From Sorangium cellulosum (GTDB taxonomy: Bacteria; Myxococcota_A; Polyangia; Polyangiales; Polyangiaceae), in contig NZ_CP012673.1 of the NCBI RefSeq assembly GCF_002950945.1, positions 8,818,501 through 8,882,500 of the forward strand: 64,000 nt of DNA. The letters are read 5' to 3'. The notes beneath the pieces are model-generated. The model ran no database searches. It was given only the letters and a program-made list of their open reading frames with translations, and was not told the DNA's origin. The position numbers and the translations under genes were made by a program. Shown piece after piece: positions 56,701-62,700 of this stretch. The stretch's first letter is position 1; each line of letters begins with the position of its first letter.

Positions 56701-59700
56701 GCGCAACGGCCACCCGGTCCTCGCAGTCCTCAAGGGCTCGGCCGTCAACCAGGACGGCCGCAGTCAGGGGCTCAGCGCGCCGAACGGCCCTTCGCAGGAG
56801 CGCGTGATCGCCCAGGCGCTGCGGACGGCAGGCCTGACCGCCAACGACGTCGACGCGGTGGAAGCGCACGGCACGGGCACGCCGCTCGGCGACCCCATCG
56901 AAGCGCAGGCGCTGCTCTCGGCCTACGGCCAGGGCCGCGCGCCGGACCATCCGCTGTGGCTCGGCAGCCTCAAGTCCAACCTCGGACACACCCAGGCCGC
57001 GGCGGGCGTCGGCGGCGTGATCAAGATGGTGCTGGCGATGCAGCACGGCAGCTTGCCGCGCACGCTCCACGCCGAGCGGCCGTCTCCCCACATCGACTGG
57101 TCGTCGGGCGCCGTGCGCTTGCTGCAGGAGCCGAGGGCGTGGGCGCCGAACGGGCGGCCACGGCGCGCGGGCGTGTCGTCGTTCGGCGTCTCGGGCACGA
57201 ACGCCCACCTGATCCTCGAGGAAGCACCGCCGAGCGAGCGACCTCCGCGGCCGCGCGCGCGAGCGGCCACGCTGCGCGCGCTGCCGCTCTTGCTCTCGGC
57301 CACCAGCGAGCTCGCCCTGCGTGCACAGGCCGCGCGCCTGCACGCCGAGCTGGAGGCCCGCCACGACCTTACCCTGCGCGATGTCGCCGCCGGGCTGGCG
57401 ACGGCACGCACGCACTTCGCGTGGCGCGCGTCCGTCGTCGCGGGCGAGCGCGGCGACGTGCTGGCTGCGCTCGAGGCGCTCTCACGGAAGGAGCCGCGCG
57501 CAGGCGTGGCCGTGCGCCAGAAGCTCTCCGGCAAGCTCGCCGTGCTGTTCACGGGTCAGGGCAGCCAGCGCCCGCAGATGGGCAAGGCGCTCTACGAGAC
57601 GTTTCCCGGCTTCCGCGCCGCCTTCGACGACGTGTGCGCCCACCTCGATCGCGATCTCGCGGCTCCGCTCTCGGAGCTCGTGTTCACCGACGCGGGTGAC
57701 GCCACCCCGCTCGATCAGACCGGCCACGCCCAGCCCGCGCTGTTCGCGCTGGAGGTCGCGCTGTTCCGGCTCCTCGAGAGCTTCGGCCTGAGCGCGGACA
57801 TCGTGCTCGGCCACTCCATCGGCGAAATCGCCGCGGCGCACGTGGCCGGTGTCCTGTCGCTGGCCGATGCCTGCACGCTGGTGGCCGCGCGCGCCCGCCT
57901 CATGCAGGCGCTTCCGCCGGGCGGCGCCATGGTCACGCTCCAGGCATCCGAGGCGGAGCTCGCCGCGCTCCTCGAGGATCAGCCGGGGGCGTGCGTCGCG
58001 GCCGTCAACGGGCCGACCTCCGTGGTCGTGTCGGGCGACGAGCGGGCGGTGCTCGACATCGCCGCCCACTTCAGCGCGCTCGGGAGGAAGACGTCGCGCC
58101 TGCGCGTGAGCCACGCGTTCCACTCGGCGCACCTCGACGCGATGCTGGACGACTTCCGCGAGGTGGCCACGACGTTGTCCTACGAGGCCCCGCGCTTGCC
58201 CATCGTCTCCAACCTCACGGGCAAGCTCGTCGCGGCCGAGATGGCCTCGCCCGACTACTGGGTCCGGCAGGTCCGCGAGGTGGTGCGCTTCGCGGATGGC
58301 GTCGAGGCCCTGCGCGACCAGGGCGCCACCACCTTCCTCGAGCTCGGTCCTCAAGCCATCCTGTCTTCGCTGGCTCAGGACACGCTCGCTGCCGGCGACG
58401 ATCAGGCCGCGTTCGTGCCCGCGCTGCACAAGGGCCGCGACGACCTCGACAGCTTCGTCGCGGCGCTTTCGGCGCTGCACGGCGCGGGCGTGTCGCTCGA
58501 CTGGACCGCCTTCTTCGCGCCGTTCGCCCCCGAGCGCGTGGCGCTGCCCACCTACACGTTTCAGCGCGAGCGCTTCTGGGTCGGCCCTTCCCGGGCACGC
58601 GCCGACGTGGCCTCGACTGGACAGCAAGCGGCCGACCACCCGCTCCTCGCCGCGACGGTCGCGCTCGCCGGCAGCGGTGCGCTGGTGTTCACCGGTCGCT
58701 GGTCGATCGCAGAGCACCCATGGCTCGCCGGGCACGTCGTCCACGGCGCCATCGTCCTGCCCGGCAGCGCCTTCGTGGAGCTCGCGCTGCTCGCGGCGCA
58801 GCGCGTGGAGCTCGGACGCGTGGAGGAGCTCACGCTCGAGGCGCCGCTCATCATTCCCGCCCAGGGCAGCGTCGTCGTCCAGGTGACGGTGCAGCCTGCC
58901 GGCGCAGACGGACAGCGCGCGCTCAGCATCCACAGCCGCGCCGACGATGCCGTCGCCGACGCGATCTGGACGCTGCACGCCAGCGCCACGCTGGCGCCTT
59001 GTGCCGCGGACACGCCGGCGCTCGCGCTGCACGCCTTCCCGCCGCCCGACGCCGAGCCGGTCGACCTCGGCCACCTGCCCGAGCTGCTCGAGCGCGCCGG
59101 GCTCACCTACGGCCCGGACTTCCAGGGGATGAAGGCCGTGTGGCGGCGCGGCGAGGAGCTGTTCGCCGAGGTGAGCCTGCCGGAGAGCAGCGCCCGCGAA
59201 GCGGAGCGCTTCGCCCTCCACCCGGCGCTGCTCGACAGCGCGCTGCGCGTGCTTTCGCTCGCCGCTCCCGTCGGCGACGACGTACCGCTGCCGTTCGGCT
59301 GGAGCGGCGTCACGCTGCACGGAAGCGGCGCGAGCCGCCTGCGCCTGCGCGTCCGCCACCACGACGCGCGCTCCGCGACGCTCGACATCGCGGACGCGAG
59401 CGGCGCTCCGCTCGCCCACATCGAGGCGCTCACGCTCCGGCCCGCCTCCGCGGTGCGGCTCGGCGAGGCGAGCACCGGGGGCAGCCGCACCCTCTTCGGG
59501 CTCGGCTGGCGTGAGCGGCCGCTGTCCGCGTCGCCGGCGGCGTACCGCGGCGTGCTGCTCGGTGACGCCGCGCCGGAGCTCGGCGCGGCCAGCGCGGGCC
59601 TCGAGCGCGTCGCCGACCTGGCGGCGCTGCAGCGAGCGCTCGACGACCAGGCCGCGCCCGACGTCGTGCTCGCGCCGCTCGACACCCGCTCGGGGGAAGA

Positions 59701-62700
59701 TGTCGCCGCGGCGACACGGCACACGTCCGCGCAGGTCCTCGCGCTGCTGCAGGCCTGGCTCGCGGAGCCACGGCTCGCCGCCACGCGCCTTGTGATCGTG
59801 ACCGAGCAGGCGCTCGCGGTGACGGGTGACGAGCGCGCCCTCACCCTGCCCCACGCCGCCGTGTGGGGCCTCGTGCATGCGGCGCAGAACGAGAACCCCG
59901 AGCTCCCGATCTCGCTCGTCGACCTCGAGCCGAGCCACACCTCGCGCGGCGCGCTGCCGTCGGTCCTGTACGGCGACGAGCCGCTGCTCGCGCTGCGCGA
60001 CGGCAAGTGCTTCGTGCCCAGGCTCACGCGCCTCGCGCGCGGTGGCGTAGAAGCGCCCGCCAGCGTGTTCCCGCGCGGCGGCACGGTCCTGATCACCGGC
60101 GGCACGGGCGCGCTGGGCAGCCTGCTCGCCCGCCACCTCCTCGACGCGCACGGCGTGCAGCACCTGCTCCTGATCTCGCGGCAAGGCCCGCGCGCTCCCG
60201 GCGCCGCTGCGCTGCGCAGCGAGCTCGAGGCCCGCGGCGCTCGGGTCACCATCGCCGCCTGCGACGCCGCCGATCGCGGCGCGCTCAAGGCCGTGCTCGA
60301 CGGCGTCGACCCGGCCCATCCGCTCGGCGCCGTCGTGCACGCAGCGGGCGTCCTCGATGACGGCATTCTGACCGCGCTCCAGCCCGAGCGCCTCGCGCGT
60401 GTGCTCGCGCCGAAGGTCGACGCGGCGTGGAACCTGCACGAGCTGACGCTGGATCGCGAGCTGGGAGCGTTCGTCCTGTTCTCCTCGCTGGCCGGCATCC
60501 TCGGCACACCCGGGCAGGCGAGCTACGCCGCGGCCAACTGCTTCCTCGACGCGCTCGCCCAGCAGCGACGCGCGCAGGGACGCGTGGCGACCTCGCTCGC
60601 CTGGGGTCTCTGGCAGGTCGAGGCCGGCCTCGCCCACCGGCTGTCGGCCGCGGACGGCGCCCGCATGCAGCGCAGCGGCCTCTCGCCCCTGTCGCCGGCC
60701 CAGGGGCTCGCGCTGTTCGACGCCGCCGTCGCGCGCGCGGAAGCGCGGCTCGTGCCGGCGCGCCTCGACCTCGCCGCCCTGCGCGCGCAGGGCCCTGCGC
60801 TGAAGCCGCTCTTCCGCGAGCTCGTGCAGGGCGCGCGCCGCGCCTCCAACACCGACACGTCGTCGCTGCCCGAGCGCCTGGCCGCGCTCGCCGCCGAGGC
60901 GCGTCACGAGCGCCTGCTCGAGCTGGTTCGAGCCGAGGCGGCCACCGTGCTCGGCATCGCGACGCCGTCGACGCTGGCGCCTCGCCAGCCGCTGCAGGAG
61001 CTCGGCCTCGACTCGCTCATGGCCGTCGAGCTGCGCAACCGGCTGGCCGCGAGCCTCGGCGTGAGGCTGCAGGCCACGCTGCTGTTCGATCACCCGACGC
61101 CGGAGGCGCTCGCGCGCTTCCTCGCCACCAAGCTGCCCGGCGCCGCTGCGGCGCTCGCGGCGCCGCCGGCGGCGACGACCACGGCCCTCGACGAGCCCAT
61201 CGCGATCGTCTCCATGAGCTGTCGCTTCCCCGGCGGAGTGCGCACGCCCGACGACCTGTGGCGCTTGCTCGAGCGCGGCGGCGACGCCATCAGCGGCTTC
61301 CCCGCCGACCGCGGCTGGGATCTCCAGGGGCTCTACGATCCCGACCCCGACGCGCGCGGCAAGAGCTACGTCCGCGAGGGCGGCTTCCTGCACGACGCGG
61401 CCCTGTTCGACCCCAGCTTCTTCGGCATCAGCCCGCGCGAGGCCGTCGCCATCGACCCGCAGCAGCGGCTCTTGCTCGAGGCCACCTGGGAGCTGTTCGA
61501 GCGCGCCGGCATGGAGCCGGCCGCGCTGCACGGCAGCTCCACCGGCGTGTTCGTCGGCGTCATGTACGGCGACTACGGGGCGCAGCTCGGCCGGTCACCC
61601 GGTGAGCACGAGGGCCACATCGGCCTCGGCAGCTCCGCGAGCGTGGCCTCGGGGCGCATCGCCTACACGTTCGGCCTGGAGGGCCCTGCCCTCACGCTCG
61701 ACACCGCCTGCAGCTCCTCGCTGGTCGCCGCCCACCTCGCCTGTCAGGCCCTGCGCCGGGGCGAGTGTTCGCTGGCGCTCGCCGGCGGCGTCACCGTGAT
61801 GGCGACGCCGGGCGCCTTCATCGAGTTCAGCCGCCAGCGCGGCCTCGCGCCCGACGGTCGCAGCAAGTCCTTCGCCGCCGAGGCCGACGGCGTGGCCTGG
61901 GCCGAGGGCACGGGCCTCGTCCTGCTCGAGCGCCTGTCCGATGCGCAGCGCAACGGTCATCCCATCCTCGCCGTGCTGCGCGGCTCCGCGGTCAACCAGG
62001 ATGGACGCAGTCAGGGTCTGACGGCCCCCAACGGCCCCGCGCAGGAGCGCGTGATCGCGCAAGCCCTGGCCGCCGCCAGGCTCGAGACGCACGACATCGA
62101 CGCCATCGAGGCGCACGGCACGGGCACGCCGCTCGGCGACCCCATCGAGGCCCAGGCGCTGCTCGCCACCTATGGACAGGGCCGCGCGGCGGACCGCCCG
62201 CTGTGGCTCGGCAGCCTCAAGTCCAACATCGGCCACACGCAGGCGGCGGCCGGCGTGGGCGGCATCATCAAGATGGTGCTCGCCATGCAGCACGGCACGC
62301 TGCCGCGCACGCTGCACGCCGAGCGTCCGTCCACGCACATCGACTGGTCCTCGGGCGCCCTGCGGCTGCTGCAGGAGCCCGTTGCCTGGACGTATAACGG
62401 TCGGCCGCGCCGCGCCGGCATCTCCTCGTTCGGCGTCTCCGGCACCAACGCCCACGTCCTCCTCGAGGAGGCGCCGGATAGCCCGGAGGTGCGCGCGCCG
62501 GACACGCTGGCGGCGCCGGTCGCGCTGCCCATCGTGCTCTCCGCCCGGACCGACGCCGCGCTGCGCGCCCAGGCGGCGCGGCTGCACACGCACCTCCTGG
62601 CTCACCCCGAGCTCGCGCTGCGCGACGTCGCCCACACGCTGGCGGTCGCGCGCACGGGCTTCGAGCAGCGCAGCGCCCTCGTCGCCAGCGAGCGCGGCGA

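Noticed and set aside
52448..57415. Minus-strand frame of about 1655 codons opposite PKS modules 2-3
   Set aside because: Same reason: antisense shadow of the PKS.
57482..61531. Minus-strand frame of about 1350 codons opposite PKS module 3
   Set aside because: Antisense of a GC-rich gene with few stops; composition follows the PKS codons and no family is seen.
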